From Gracilimonas sp965227785 (GTDB lineage: Bacteria; Bacteroidota; Rhodothermia; Balneolales; Balneolaceae), in the NCBI RefSeq assembly GCF_965227785.1, contig NZ_OZ245785.1, positions 1,612,001-1,676,000 on the forward strand: 64,000 bases of DNA. Reading direction: 5' to 3'. Shown here piece by piece: positions 31,492 to 41,159 of the stretch. Position numbers and translations under genes: made by a program. The notes under the pieces are model-generated. The model did no database searches. It saw only the letters and a list, made by a program, of their open reading frames with translations, and had not been told where the DNA came from. The number at the start of each line of letters is the position of its first letter. The stretch's first letter is position 1.

Positions 31492-33870
31492 TTGTTCTAC
31501 ACTCGAATATTCAGGGCATTTTCTATAGTTGTTTTGGCAAGCTTTTTTTGCCCGGGAAATATTTATGCACAATTTTCCGGTGGCTCAGGCACAAAAACGG
31601 ATCCTTTTCAAATCTCTACACTGCAGCAGCTTCAGGAAGTCAGAACTTATCCTGATAAACATTTTTTACTCATCAATGATATAGACGCTAGCGAAACCAA
31701 CACCTGGTACGATGGTAAAGGTTTCATTCCAATTGGCTCAAGCGAGAAAGGATTCTCCGGTAGTTTTGACGCAGGGAATTTTAAAATTAGCTATCTCACC
31801 ATAAACCGTCCCTCCTCTGAATATGCTGGGTTTTTTGGTTTGCTAATTGATGCAGAGATACGAAATGTACATTTAGATAGTGTTTCTGTACATGGAGCAA
31901 ATGCTACGGGAGGCCTGGCCGGACACATCTCGAACAGCAGGGTTTTAAATTCCTCAGTAACAGGTACAGTTTCCGGCCGAACGTATGTAGGCGGAATTAC
32001 CGGTTTTAATAAAGGGAGAGTTGAACGTGTACAGAGCCATGTTACCGTTTCCGGAAGGTCTTATGTGGGAGGCATAACAGGTATTAACCGGGGACGGGTT
32101 ATTCGCGCTTTAGCAAAAGCAAACGTTTCTGGAACCGGGCATAATCTTGGGGCTTTAGTAGGCAACAACTACGATGGCTTGATCTCTGAATCTAAATCTG
32201 CCGGTTTAGTAAATGGAAATGAAGCGTCCTCAGTTGGAGGCCTTTCAGGAAGTAATGGAGGTATCATAGTCCGCTCTTTTTCTACAGCTGAGGTATCCGG
32301 AAGATCATATGTTGGAGGGCTCGTAGGAAATAATCATTCCGGTGAAATACGGTGGTCATTTTCCTCCGGTGATGTAAGTGGATTTAATTTAGTTGGTGGA
32401 TTTGCGGGAGTTAACCGCAATAACGGAGTTATAGAAGAATCTTATAACATCGGTACAGCAGAAGGTACTATTGACGTTGGAGGGTTTATAGGTGTGAACC
32501 GTGATCCTGTCAAGGCTGGTTTCTGGGTGGTTGAGAAAAGCCCAAAACGACCTCCTATTAGCAAAGGCGCTACTACTGGAATTTCAAAACTTTCGATTGA
32601 ACAAGCTACAGGTGCCAAAAGTGTAAACCACTTTAAGGATTTTTCCTTCAATGAGGTTTGGGGCTATGTGACAGACAAAACACCCCAGCTGCTTTGGACT
32701 TTACCCTACTTTATAGTTTCTGAGGTTAAAGGGCCTTCATCTGTCACAAGTGGTGACTTAATTAACTTTGAACTAATCCTAAAAAATATCGGTGAATACC
32801 CGGACACCAACAATGTTGTTCTGAATGATGGTAAAGGCACAGAGCTTGACCGCTATTCTGAAATTATTCTCAATCCCGGAGAAGATTCTACATTTACGAT
32901 GAGCTGGCAAACATCTATTCAAGATAAGGGTGATTATACTCTCCTGTTTGAAAGTCAGTACTTCAAAAAACTATTTCCATTGAAAATTTACAGGACTCCC
33001 GAAGTTGTAGAGCTTGAACAACCTTTTGAATTGGAAGAACACATTAGTCTTACCCCCACCTTCCACTGGCAACAGTCATTTCTTGCCGATCGATATCATC
33101 TTCAGATATCGAAAAACGAAAACTTCACCCCACCAAGCTTTAATATTACAGGTATTGACACCACCACCTTCACACTTAAAGAATCTTTAAACTACCTCAG
33201 TTATTATCATTGGCGGGTTAGAGGCGTGAATAATGATGAAAAGGGACCATGGAGCAATAGTTCGGAGTTTATCACAATTATTGAAAGGCCCGAAATAGTG
33301 AACCTGAAAACACCGGAAGATGAAGTCAGCAACATCACTACACGACCCTTTTTTTCATGGTCTCAAACAAAACGTGCAGAGGAATACAGATTACAGTTAG
33401 CTTCAGATGAAGAGTTTGAAAAAATTATTCTGGACTCCGCTTTTACAGCCACCGACTCTACCCTCACTTTAGAGAGGGACCTGCCCTCAAACCAGGCCAT
33501 CTATTGGCGAATGCTTGCATCGAACGTCGGGGGTGAGTCTGACTGGTCAGAACAAAGAAGCTTTTCTGCTGTAAACAAGTCGGCTTCAAAAACTGATTTT
33601 AACAACTTTGAATATAAGTTGGAACAAAACTATCCAAACCCCTTTAACCCAATTACTTATATCCAATATAGTATACCCGAAGCTACCCGTGTTGAGATTG
33701 AAGTATTGAATATGCTCGGGCAAAAAGTAGCTACACTGGAAGATGACTATAAATCGGCAGGCTGGCATACGGTAACCTTTGATGCTTCAAAATTGTCAAG
33801 CGGGTTTTATATTTATCGAATTAAAACCAAAGACTTCACCGCCTCCAGAAAGTTATCCCTTGTTAAATAG
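31492..33870 (+). CDS. Secreted GLUG-repeat protein with C-terminal sorting domain
   Basis: 792 residues. Signal peptide (about 1-26, ends NIYAQ); then six to seven GLUG-type repeats at about 90-350 (SGRTYVGGITGFNKGRVER, SGRSYVGGLVGNNHSGEIRW and similar); a CARDB-like beta domain (about 400-500; FELILKNIGEYPDTNNVVLN); two Fn3-like domains (about 510-705); and a sorting domain (LEQNYPNPFNPITYIQYSIP to SRKLSLVK). GLUG repeats occur in adhesins and bacterial surface proteins. The start must be TTG at 31492: an in-frame TAA lies two codons upstream and no ATG precedes the mature part. Single gene. Confidence 0.87.
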   Translation: MFYTRIFRAFSIVVLASFFCPGNIYAQFSGGSGTKTDPFQISTLQQLQEVRTYPDKHFLLINDIDASETNTWYDGKGFIPIGSSEKGFSGSFDAGNFKISYLTINRPSSEYAGFFGLLIDAEIRNVHLDSVSVHGANATGGLAGHISNSRVLNSSVTGTVSGRTYVGGITGFNKGRVERVQSHVTVSGRSYVGGITGINRGRVIRALAKANVSGTGHNLGALVGNNYDGLISESKSAGLVNGNEASSVGGLSGSNGGIIVRSFSTAEVSGRSYVGGLVGNNHSGEIRWSFSSGDVSGFNLVGGFAGVNRNNGVIEESYNIGTAEGTIDVGGFIGVNRDPVKAGFWVVEKSPKRPPISKGATTGISKLSIEQATGAKSVNHFKDFSFNEVWGYVTDKTPQLLWTLPYFIVSEVKGPSSVTSGDLINFELILKNIGEYPDTNNVVLNDGKGTELDRYSEIILNPGEDSTFTMSWQTSIQDKGDYTLLFESQYFKKLFPLKIYRTPEVVELEQPFELEEHISLTPTFHWQQSFLADRYHLQISKNENFTPPSFNITGIDTTTFTLKESLNYLSYYHWRVRGVNNDEKGPWSNSSEFITIIERPEIVNLKTPEDEVSNITTRPFFSWSQTKRAEEYRLQLASDEEFEKIILDSAFTATDSTLTLERDLPSNQAIYWRMLASNVGGESDWSEQRSFSAVNKSASKTDFNNFEYKLEQNYPNPFNPITYIQYSIPEATRVEIEVLNMLGQKVATLEDDYKSAGWHTVTFDASKLSSGFYIYRIKTKDFTASRKLSLVK

Positions 33871-34040
33871 GCCAAGGTAATTCATCCACCCGAACCTGGA
33901 AAGAGACCCAATACGGTTCCATTCGCTACATGATGTTCACAATTTTGTTATGGCTGTCTTTCCGGTTGTAATCCTAAACTGGAAATACTCTCCTACCCTT
34001 GTATATTCCATCTGCAAACTCGATTAAACCAAGTTTACCA

Positions 34041-35591
34041 ATGAAACAACTTCTGCTTTCTCTTGTAACGATATTATTATTAATAGTGGGCTGCGAGCCT
34101 CAGTCCGGCTACCATCAGCTGGATCTGGAAGAAATCACCATCTCTGAATTACAGGCCGGATATGATAACGGTGAATTTACTATTCAGGATGTGACCGGTG
34201 CTTATCTGGATCGTATTGAAGCCATTGACCAATTCGGGCCCCAGCTTAATTCTATGATTTATGTAAACCCAAAAGCTATGGATGTAGCCCGGCAGCTGGA
34301 TGAAGAACTCCAAGCAGGTAACAAAAGAGGGCCTTTACATGGAATCCCTGTTGTTTTAAAAGACAACATCGATACTTATGATATGCCTACTACAGCCGGG
34401 GCAAATATCATGAAGGGTTCTGTTCCCGATCAGGATGCTTTCATCACCCAAAAACTTCGGGATGCCGGTGCCATCATTATTGGCAAAGCCAACCTGAGTG
34501 AGTGGGCAAACTTTCATAGCAGTTTTTCATCCAGTGGGTGGAGTGCGCTGGGCGGTCAGACTCACAACCCTTATGATTTGACTCGAAATCCCTGTGGATC
34601 CAGCGCCGGTTCCGGTGCAGCAGCTTCAGCTAACTTAGGGGTCTTCGCTATTGGTACGGAGACGAATGGCTCTATTACCTGCCCTTCTTCAGCAAATGGG
34701 TTGGTAGGCATAAAACCAACAGTTGGTCTGCTAAGCCGATCAGGGATCATCCCTATTTCTCACACCCAGGATACACCCGGACCTATGGCGCGAACCGTTG
34801 AAGATGCGGCCATCGCTCTTGGTACTATGGTGGGAGTAGATGAAGCAGATTCTAAAACAGCAGCCAGCCAAGGAAACTATCATTCGGACTATACTCAATT
34901 TTTGAATGCGGATGGATTGGAAGGCAAACGCATCGGACTTTGGACCAGCTCGCTGGGCGGCCATCACCGCGTGGATACGCTGATGCATGAAACCGTTCGA
35001 TTTTTGGAAAGTCAGGGAGCCACCGTCATAGAAATTGATCAGATTTCTTCAGAAAATGTTGGGGGTGATTCTTTCCAGGTATTGCTTTATGAATTTAAAG
35101 ACGGGCTGAACAAGTACTTTGCTTCGCTGGGTGATGACGCTCCGGTTAAGAATATGGCTGAGCTTGTGGATTCAACGCTCGCCGATTCTGCTGAAATGCA
35201 CTACTTCGATCATAATTTATTGATCACAGCCAGTAAAAAAGGAGACCTCAATTCTGAAGAATACACCAACGCATTGGCTCGTATGAACAAGTACACCCGG
35301 GAAGAAGGCATCGACAAAGTAATGACCGAAAATAACCTGGAAGCCATCATCGGTCCTACCGGTGGACCGGCTTGGAAAACTGACCTCACCAATGGAGATA
35401 ATTTTGCCGTTTCCTCCAGTTCACCCGCAGCACGGGCGGGATACCCAAACATCACAGTCCCCATGGGATTTATCGACGGACTACCGGTCGGCATTTCGTT
35501 CTTTGGGCGCGCCTGGAGTGAACCTTTGCTTCTGGAAATTGCCTATAGTTTTGAACAAGCCACAAAGGTTAGAAAGGCACCGGAATTGTAA
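34041..35591 (+). CDS. Amidase-signature lipoprotein
   Basis: 516 residues from ATG 34041; an upstream in-frame start would spoil the signal peptide. Lipobox LIVGC puts the lipidated Cys at 18. The amidase-signature core has catalytic Lys in GIPVVLKDNIDT, cis-Ser in CGSSAGSGAAA and nucleophile Ser in GTETNGSITCPSS, so the Ser-cisSer-Lys triad is complete. The enzyme should hydrolyse an amide in the periplasm or at the outer membrane; the substrate is unknown. Export rules out a role as the GatA subunit. Single gene, well separated from both neighbours. Confidence 0.92.
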   Translation: MKQLLLSLVTILLLIVGCEPQSGYHQLDLEEITISELQAGYDNGEFTIQDVTGAYLDRIEAIDQFGPQLNSMIYVNPKAMDVARQLDEELQAGNKRGPLHGIPVVLKDNIDTYDMPTTAGANIMKGSVPDQDAFITQKLRDAGAIIIGKANLSEWANFHSSFSSSGWSALGGQTHNPYDLTRNPCGSSAGSGAAASANLGVFAIGTETNGSITCPSSANGLVGIKPTVGLLSRSGIIPISHTQDTPGPMARTVEDAAIALGTMVGVDEADSKTAASQGNYHSDYTQFLNADGLEGKRIGLWTSSLGGHHRVDTLMHETVRFLESQGATVIEIDQISSENVGGDSFQVLLYEFKDGLNKYFASLGDDAPVKNMAELVDSTLADSAEMHYFDHNLLITASKKGDLNSEEYTNALARMNKYTREEGIDKVMTENNLEAIIGPTGGPAWKTDLTNGDNFAVSSSSPAARAGYPNITVPMGFIDGLPVGISFFGRAWSEPLLLEIAYSFEQATKVRKAPEL

Positions 35592-35689
35592 ATCACAAAA
35601 CAAACCACAGGGTTTAACCATGTAATTCAACTAAATGGTTGAACCATGCGTTCATCGCTTTACAACTCTGAATCCAAATATTAATCATT

Positions 35690-35726
35690 AAAAATAGTTC
35701 AAACCGCAGCTTGAACTATTTTTAGT
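35690..35726 (+). terminator. Hairpin, possible terminator, 100 bp after the amidase gene
   Basis: AAAAATAGTTCAA and TTGAACTATTTTT pair fully around ACCGCAGC. The stem is AT-rich but long and the right arm ends in five T residues. It may end the amidase transcript. Confidence 0.55.
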
Positions 35727-35752
35727 TTGCAACAGACAGAATTGGAACGCAT

Positions 35753-35784
35753 AAAAAAAGCGGAGGAATTTCTCTCCGCTTCTT
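35753..35784 (-). terminator. Terminator of the transaldolase gene
   Basis: AGCGGAG and CTCCGCT form a 7-bp stem with an 8-nt loop, followed on the minus strand by seven T residues. Confidence 0.9.
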
Positions 35785-35832
35785 CTCTATAAACTTTGAA
35801 TATATCTTCTCAGAAATCGAAGATATTCTTAA

Positions 35833-36492
35833 TTACTCTTCCAGGCTTTTTTGAAGTTTATCCCAGTCGGCCAGGAAGCGATCCAAACCAATATCAGTCA
35901 ACGGATGCTTGAGGAGGCTCTTAATCACACCAAGTGGCATTGTCGCAACATCAGCTCCTTCTTTGGCACACTCAAGCAGGTGCATAGGGTGGCGTATACT
36001 GGCAGCCAGTACTTCCGTTTCGTATCCGTAGTTATCGTAAATGGTCACGATGTCACGAATCAGCTGCATACCATCTGTTGAGATATCATCCAGCCTACCC
36101 AAAAACGGAGAGATATAAGTAGCTCCGGCTTTAGCTGCAATTAATGCCTGAGTTGGAGAAAAGCACAACGTACAATTGGTTTTGATGCCTTCTTCGGAAA
36201 AAGTTTTGATCGCTTTAATACCGTCTTTAATCAAAGGAACTTTAACCACAACATTGTCTGCAATTTTTGCAATGTTTCGGCCTTCTTCTACGATTTCATC
36301 ATACTCGGTTGAAACCACTTCAGCTGAAACATCGCCGGCAACCATTTCACAAATCTTAGCGATATGCCCTTCAAAATCCCGAACTCCGATTTTAGCACAA
36401 AGGCTTGGGTTGGTGGTCACCCCGTCAAGTACCCCAAGGTCATTAGCCTCCTTAATTTCATCAAGATCAGCGGTGTCTATAAAAAATTTCAT
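35833..36492 (-). CDS. tal: Transaldolase, small (FSA-like/type 3B) form
   Basis: 219-residue class I aldolase-fold protein. Signatures: MKFFIDTADLDEIKE and GVLDGVTTNPSL at the start, Schiff-base Lys in NVVVKVPLIKDG, NCTLCFSPTQALIAAKAG, ISPFLGRLDDI and VLAASIRHPMHLLE. This short form includes transaldolases of the non-oxidative pentose phosphate pathway and fructose-6-phosphate aldolases; the sequence looks like the transaldolase subgroup (for example of Bacillus and Thermotoga). Cytoplasmic, single gene with its own terminator. Confidence 0.92.
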   Translation of the reverse strand: MKFFIDTADLDEIKEANDLGVLDGVTTNPSLCAKIGVRDFEGHIAKICEMVAGDVSAEVVSTEYDEIVEEGRNIAKIADNVVVKVPLIKDGIKAIKTFSEEGIKTNCTLCFSPTQALIAAKAGATYISPFLGRLDDISTDGMQLIRDIVTIYDNYGYETEVLAASIRHPMHLLECAKEGADVATMPLGVIKSLLKHPLTDIGLDRFLADWDKLQKSLEE

Positions 36493-36681
36493 ATATGAGC
36501 GAAAGTTTGATTGTGGTTTGTCATCTAAGATAAGAATTCATTTCCTCTCAATCTTGTTACATCCTGTAACTATTAATTTCCTTTTTTTACAAAACAAGAC
36601 CTTGTAAAACCAAACTTTATAATGAACTTAAAGTGTTCATCATAAGACTCTATAAAGACAAAAAAATTCAATCCTGACAAC

Positions 36682-38028
36682 GTGAAAATATCTTATATAC
36701 AAATTGCTGTTCTTAGCTTGCTCTTAATTAGCTGTAGCAATGATAATTCCAACGAAAACGGACCATCCGGCTTCTCCGGATTTGGTGGGCGACAGGCTAC
36801 CAGTGTGGAAACCAGTGAAGTTGAAATCGGGCCTATAGCCGACCAGGTACGCTCATTTGGCAATGTAAAAGCCCAAAACGTAATATCGGTTTTACCCCAG
36901 GTCAGCAACCGAATCACAGAAATATATGTGGATCTTGGGGACACTGTTCGTCAAGGTGAAGCCCTTGCCAAAATATATGACGCTACCTTTCGGGATCAGC
37001 TAAGTCAGGCCGAATCTCAATTAGAACAAAGTCGAATAGCCCTTCGCCGAGACAGTTCAGAGTACCAGCGACAGCTTAGCTTAATGGATCGGGATTTAAC
37101 CAGCGAATCAGAATTGGACATCGCCCAGGCCGCATACCAAAGTTCAAGAGCGCAATTTGAATCTGCCCGATCATCTCTTACACAAGCCCGGGAGAATTTT
37201 AATAACACCATTGTTCGTTCTCCCGTTGCCGGAGTAATTAACTCACGGGCTCTGGAGGTTGGTGATTTAGCAACTACCGGAACCGAATTGTTTCAGGTTG
37301 CCAGCACTAATGGATATGAATCCCGGATATATCTGCCTGTTCAGGATTGGCGGGCAGTGAAAGTTGGGCATGAAGTAAATCTGCGTATATCCAATGAGAG
37401 CGGCGTTAGCGCCCAAGGGGTGGTTTCCCGTAAAAGCCCTCAACTGGATGCTACCACCGGACTGGGCGAAATCGTTATTACGCTCACTCAAATTGGCAAT
37501 AATATTTATCCGGGTGTTTTGGTTGAAAACATTATCAATATCACAACCAAAGAGCGAACCATGGTCGTGCCCCGAAGTGCTTTGGTGGAACAGGTTGAGA
37601 CGGTTATCAATCCTGAAACCAATACCATAGATCTCGACCGAACCTATTCCGTGTTTGTATCCCGTGGAGATTCTGTTGCTGAGCGGCGTGAACTGGAACT
37701 TGGGATTGAACAGGGAGACCGTATTGAAGTTCTCAGCGGGCTTCTTCCCAGTGATGATATCATTGTAACCGGCCAAAGTGGATTGGATGATGGCTCACGT
37801 ATTCAGGTTGCATCTGGAGATCGGTTCCAGACCCCGGAGGAGCGTCAGGTTGGAAATCAGGAGCAACGTAACAGGCCTGTCGGAGGACAAAATCCACTGG
37901 CTAATATGAGTGAAGAAGAACGCACTGAAGCCCGGGAAAAAATGCAGGGAATGACGCGCGAAGAACGCATGGCTTATTTGCGTGAACTGAGACAACAACA
38001 AGCTGATACAACTTCAAACGGGCAATAA
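36682..38028 (+). CDS. RND efflux periplasmic adaptor (lipoprotein MFP)
   Basis: 448 residues from GTG 36682. Lipobox LLISC (Cys18) anchors it. Then a barrel-sandwich half (VSNRITEIYVDLGDTVRQGE), an alpha-helical hairpin (about 105-170), the second lipoyl half (VRSPVAGVINSRALEVGDL) and beta-barrel and membrane-proximal domains (to about 385). The last 55 residues are an unusual Arg/Glu/Gln-rich tail with repeated EE-R segments (MTREERMAYLRELRQQQ). It links inner-membrane pump to outer-membrane channel. The two permeases follow at 2 bp and with a 4-bp overlap; no TolC-like gene is present. Confidence 0.93.
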   Translation: MKISYIQIAVLSLLLISCSNDNSNENGPSGFSGFGGRQATSVETSEVEIGPIADQVRSFGNVKAQNVISVLPQVSNRITEIYVDLGDTVRQGEALAKIYDATFRDQLSQAESQLEQSRIALRRDSSEYQRQLSLMDRDLTSESELDIAQAAYQSSRAQFESARSSLTQARENFNNTIVRSPVAGVINSRALEVGDLATTGTELFQVASTNGYESRIYLPVQDWRAVKVGHEVNLRISNESGVSAQGVVSRKSPQLDATTGLGEIVITLTQIGNNIYPGVLVENIINITTKERTMVVPRSALVEQVETVINPETNTIDLDRTYSVFVSRGDSVAERRELELGIEQGDRIEVLSGLLPSDDIIVTGQSGLDDGSRIQVASGDRFQTPEERQVGNQEQRNRPVGGQNPLANMSEEERTEAREKMQGMTREERMAYLRELRQQQADTTSNGQ

Positions 38029-38030
38029 AC

Positions 38031-41000
38031 ATGGGATCTCTTTCCAAATTAGCGGTTGATCGTCCGATTACATTTTTAATGTCCACCCTGATCCTGTTGG
38101 GATTTGGGTTGTATGGACTTCAGAACCTGAGATTAAACCTCTATCCGGATGTTTCTTTCCCCACTATCACGGTTTATACCAGTTATGAAGGCGTAGCGCC
38201 GGAGGATATCGAAACACTGGTAACCCGCCCAATTGAAGAATCGGTTGGCAGTATCAGTGGTATTCGCAAAGTACGGTCTCTCTCCAGCCAGGGTGCATCT
38301 GTAGTGAAGCTTAACTTTGAATGGGGAACCGACCTGTACCAGGCTGAGAATGATGTCCGCAAAGAACTTGGGTTTGTAGAACGCCAGATTCCTGATGATG
38401 CCGAAACACCCCTTGTGTTTTCTTATGATCCTAACCAGGAGCCCATTGTTGTACTCACACTCACCTCAAATGCCCGCAGTCCCCGCGAGTTACGTACGTA
38501 TTCAAAACAGGTATTAGAGCAGCGTATTGAACGTATTAACGGAATTGCATCTGCTGAAACCTCCGGCGGCCTTGAACGGCAGATCAATGTACGTATCAAT
38601 AATGAGCAGATGCGGCTTTACAATATCACGATCCAGGAAATTGCTCAAAAGCTTCAACAAGAGAATATCCAGGTACCCGCCGGGCAGCTCACTGAGGGAA
38701 ATACGAACTACTCTCTGCGCACCATCGGGGAGTTCAAAGATGTCGATCAAATTCGAAACACCATCATCACTGTTCGGGATGGACAGCCTCTGTTACTTAA
38801 AGATATAGCTGACGTGGATGATGGTATTGCTCAGCCCATTGGTAATGTTCGGGTGAATGGCGAGGACGGAATCATTGTAAATGTTTATCGCCAAAGTGAT
38901 GCCAATGTAGTTACTGCAGCCAATGCCGTAGTGGGCGGGCTGGATGATATCCGGGTAAGCCTACCATCTGATGTAGAAGTATCTGTACTTACCAATAAAG
39001 CCGATTTTATTGAACAATCTATCAGCAACCTGCTTTGGACCGGCATTCAGGCTATTATTTTGGTTGTTCTGATTCTGCTCGCATTCTTGAGAAGCGGGCG
39101 ATCGGCAACTATCATCGCGATTTCTATCCCGGTTTCTATTGTCACCACTTTTTTAGTGATGGATTTGGCCGACCTCAGCCTGAACATCATTTCCCTTTCA
39201 GGATTAACTCTTGCCGTTGGCCTGGTGGTTGATAACGCCGTCGTTGTTCTTGAGAATATTTTCCGGTTTCGGGAACAGGGTTCCCCCCGCGATGAAGCTT
39301 CTGTAAGCGGAGCTAAAGAGGTAGCCGTACCTATCATTGTTTCTACTTTAACAACATTGGTAGTTTTCCTCCCCATTCTTTTTGTTCCGGGCATCGCCGG
39401 TTTTTTATTCCGCGACCTTGCCCTAACTATTTCATTTTCTTTGATCGTCTCTACCCTGGTGGCACTCACACTTATTCCTCTGATGGCATCCCAGTTTTAT
39501 AAAGATTCGGTGCTGGATATGAGCGCCAATAATAAAGTTGCTCGTTTCTTTGGAAACCTTCTTCAAAAGATTGAATCTGCTTATCAACGTCAGCTCGGAG
39601 CGGTTATCGTTAAAAGCGGAAGAGTTGTATTGGCTGCTTTCCTTCTTTTTGTTGCCAGCGTTCCGCTTTTTTATGTAATCGGAGGAGAGTTCTTTCCACG
39701 TGTTGATGAGAATGCCTTTGTACTTGAAGTACAGCGGGAACCCGGTATAAACCTGTTTGAACTGGAACGTTCGATGGCCCAGGTTGAGTCTATTATCCAG
39801 CAGGAAGTTCCCGAAGCCCGCCTCGTAGTCTCCGATTACGGGGATAAAGAAGGTATTGAAGGCGCTGACGACCCCGGAGGCTTTACAGGTACCGTACGGG
39901 TTGAATTGGTATCGCAAAGTGAGCGCAACCGATCCCAGGCCGAAATCACTACTTCCCTGCTTCGGGAGTTGCAAATTGTACCCGGAGTTCAGATACAGGA
40001 AGTAGTTATTGATCCCCTTAGCCCGGATGGAGAAACAGGGTTGATTGTTCAGATCTTTGGATATAATCCCGAAACCAAAAAAGAGTTAGCTGATGGCGTG
40101 AAAGCCCGTCTGCTCGATATTGAGGGAATAAACAACGTATTTAGTTCAGGCGACCAGGGGCGGCCGGAGTTACGACTTATTATGGATCGTGAACGCATTT
40201 CCCGGGTTGGTATGAATACAAATCAGGTCGCAAGTGCGGTCAGCAATGCCGTAAAAGGTAATGTAGCTACCGCTTTTGTAGATCAGGGGGTGGAATTTGA
40301 AGTAGTGGTTGAACTTGACCCCAGGGATAAAGCTCAATCTGTAGATCTGGCAAACATCCAAATTCAAACCCCGGGTGGGGAATGGATGCCTCTCAAGAAC
40401 CTGGCACGGATAGAGCGTTACACCGGCCCAACCAATGTGTTGCGCATCGATCAGGAACGGGTGACTGAAGTTACCGCCGAGCTTGAAGACATTGACCTCG
40501 CCACGGCTTCTGAACGAGCCAGAGCTTCCCTTGACCAGGTTAACTGGCCGGATGAATATCGCTATGAGATTTCGGGTACAGCCGAAGAACAGGCTGAGTC
40601 TTTTGGGTTCCTGATGATTGCATTTATGATTGCCGGGATTCTAACCTACATGGTTATGGCTTCTCAGTTCGAGAGTTTGGTTGAACCGTTTATCATCATA
40701 TTGACTATACCGCTTGCCTTAACAGGTGTACTGATTATGCTTTGGATTACCGGAACCTCCGTTAGTGTAACTTCGATGGTGGGGCTTATTTTGTTAACCG
40801 GTATTGTAGTAAACAACGGTATTGTGATGATCGATTACATTAAAATTTTACAAGCACGGGGAATCGACAGGGAAAAAGCCATTGTTGATGGAGCAACCCG
40901 GCGTTTGCGCCCTATTTTGATGACAGCATTTACCACCATCCTGTCGATGGTGCCCCTGGCATTGGAATTGGGTTCCGGCTCAGAAACCTGGAGCCCAATG

Positions 41001-41159
41001 GCGAGAACCGTAATTGGCGGACTGACCATGAGTACCTTGTTGATGCTTTTTGTTGTCCCATGCTTTTACAACATCATCAACAGCCTGGTTGAAAAATTCG
41101 GCTTTGACGCCGTTCATAAAGAAGACCCTTTAGCTAAACCACAAGAGGTAATGGCATGA
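38031..41159 (+). CDS. RND-family efflux permease 1
   Basis: 1042-residue inner-membrane proton antiporter with 12 membrane helices and two large periplasmic loops. Near the N-terminus are LNLYPDVSFPTITVYTSYEG and the docking-domain pattern. TM4 holds GLVVDNAVVVLENI with one proton-relay Asp (Asp-Asn where AcrB has Asp-Asp). The second half has GIVVNNGIVMIDYI. It is the first of two permease genes in one operon with a single adaptor. Its sequence is closer to the multidrug (HAE1-like) type than to heavy-metal pumps. Substrate unknown. Confidence 0.95.
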   Translation: MGSLSKLAVDRPITFLMSTLILLGFGLYGLQNLRLNLYPDVSFPTITVYTSYEGVAPEDIETLVTRPIEESVGSISGIRKVRSLSSQGASVVKLNFEWGTDLYQAENDVRKELGFVERQIPDDAETPLVFSYDPNQEPIVVLTLTSNARSPRELRTYSKQVLEQRIERINGIASAETSGGLERQINVRINNEQMRLYNITIQEIAQKLQQENIQVPAGQLTEGNTNYSLRTIGEFKDVDQIRNTIITVRDGQPLLLKDIADVDDGIAQPIGNVRVNGEDGIIVNVYRQSDANVVTAANAVVGGLDDIRVSLPSDVEVSVLTNKADFIEQSISNLLWTGIQAIILVVLILLAFLRSGRSATIIAISIPVSIVTTFLVMDLADLSLNIISLSGLTLAVGLVVDNAVVVLENIFRFREQGSPRDEASVSGAKEVAVPIIVSTLTTLVVFLPILFVPGIAGFLFRDLALTISFSLIVSTLVALTLIPLMASQFYKDSVLDMSANNKVARFFGNLLQKIESAYQRQLGAVIVKSGRVVLAAFLLFVASVPLFYVIGGEFFPRVDENAFVLEVQREPGINLFELERSMAQVESIIQQEVPEARLVVSDYGDKEGIEGADDPGGFTGTVRVELVSQSERNRSQAEITTSLLRELQIVPGVQIQEVVIDPLSPDGETGLIVQIFGYNPETKKELADGVKARLLDIEGINNVFSSGDQGRPELRLIMDRERISRVGMNTNQVASAVSNAVKGNVATAFVDQGVEFEVVVELDPRDKAQSVDLANIQIQTPGGEWMPLKNLARIERYTGPTNVLRIDQERVTEVTAELEDIDLATASERARASLDQVNWPDEYRYEISGTAEEQAESFGFLMIAFMIAGILTYMVMASQFESLVEPFIIILTIPLALTGVLIMLWITGTSVSVTSMVGLILLTGIVVNNGIVMIDYIKILQARGIDREKAIVDGATRRLRPILMTAFTTILSMVPLALELGSGSETWSPMARTVIGGLTMSTLLMLFVVPCFYNIINSLVEKFGFDAVHKEDPLAKPQEVMA

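Noticed and set aside
31900..32520. DNA tandem repeat in the GLUG gene as a phase-variation tract
   Set aside because: The protein repeats are diverged at the nucleotide level and no short homopolymeric or microsatellite tract is present.
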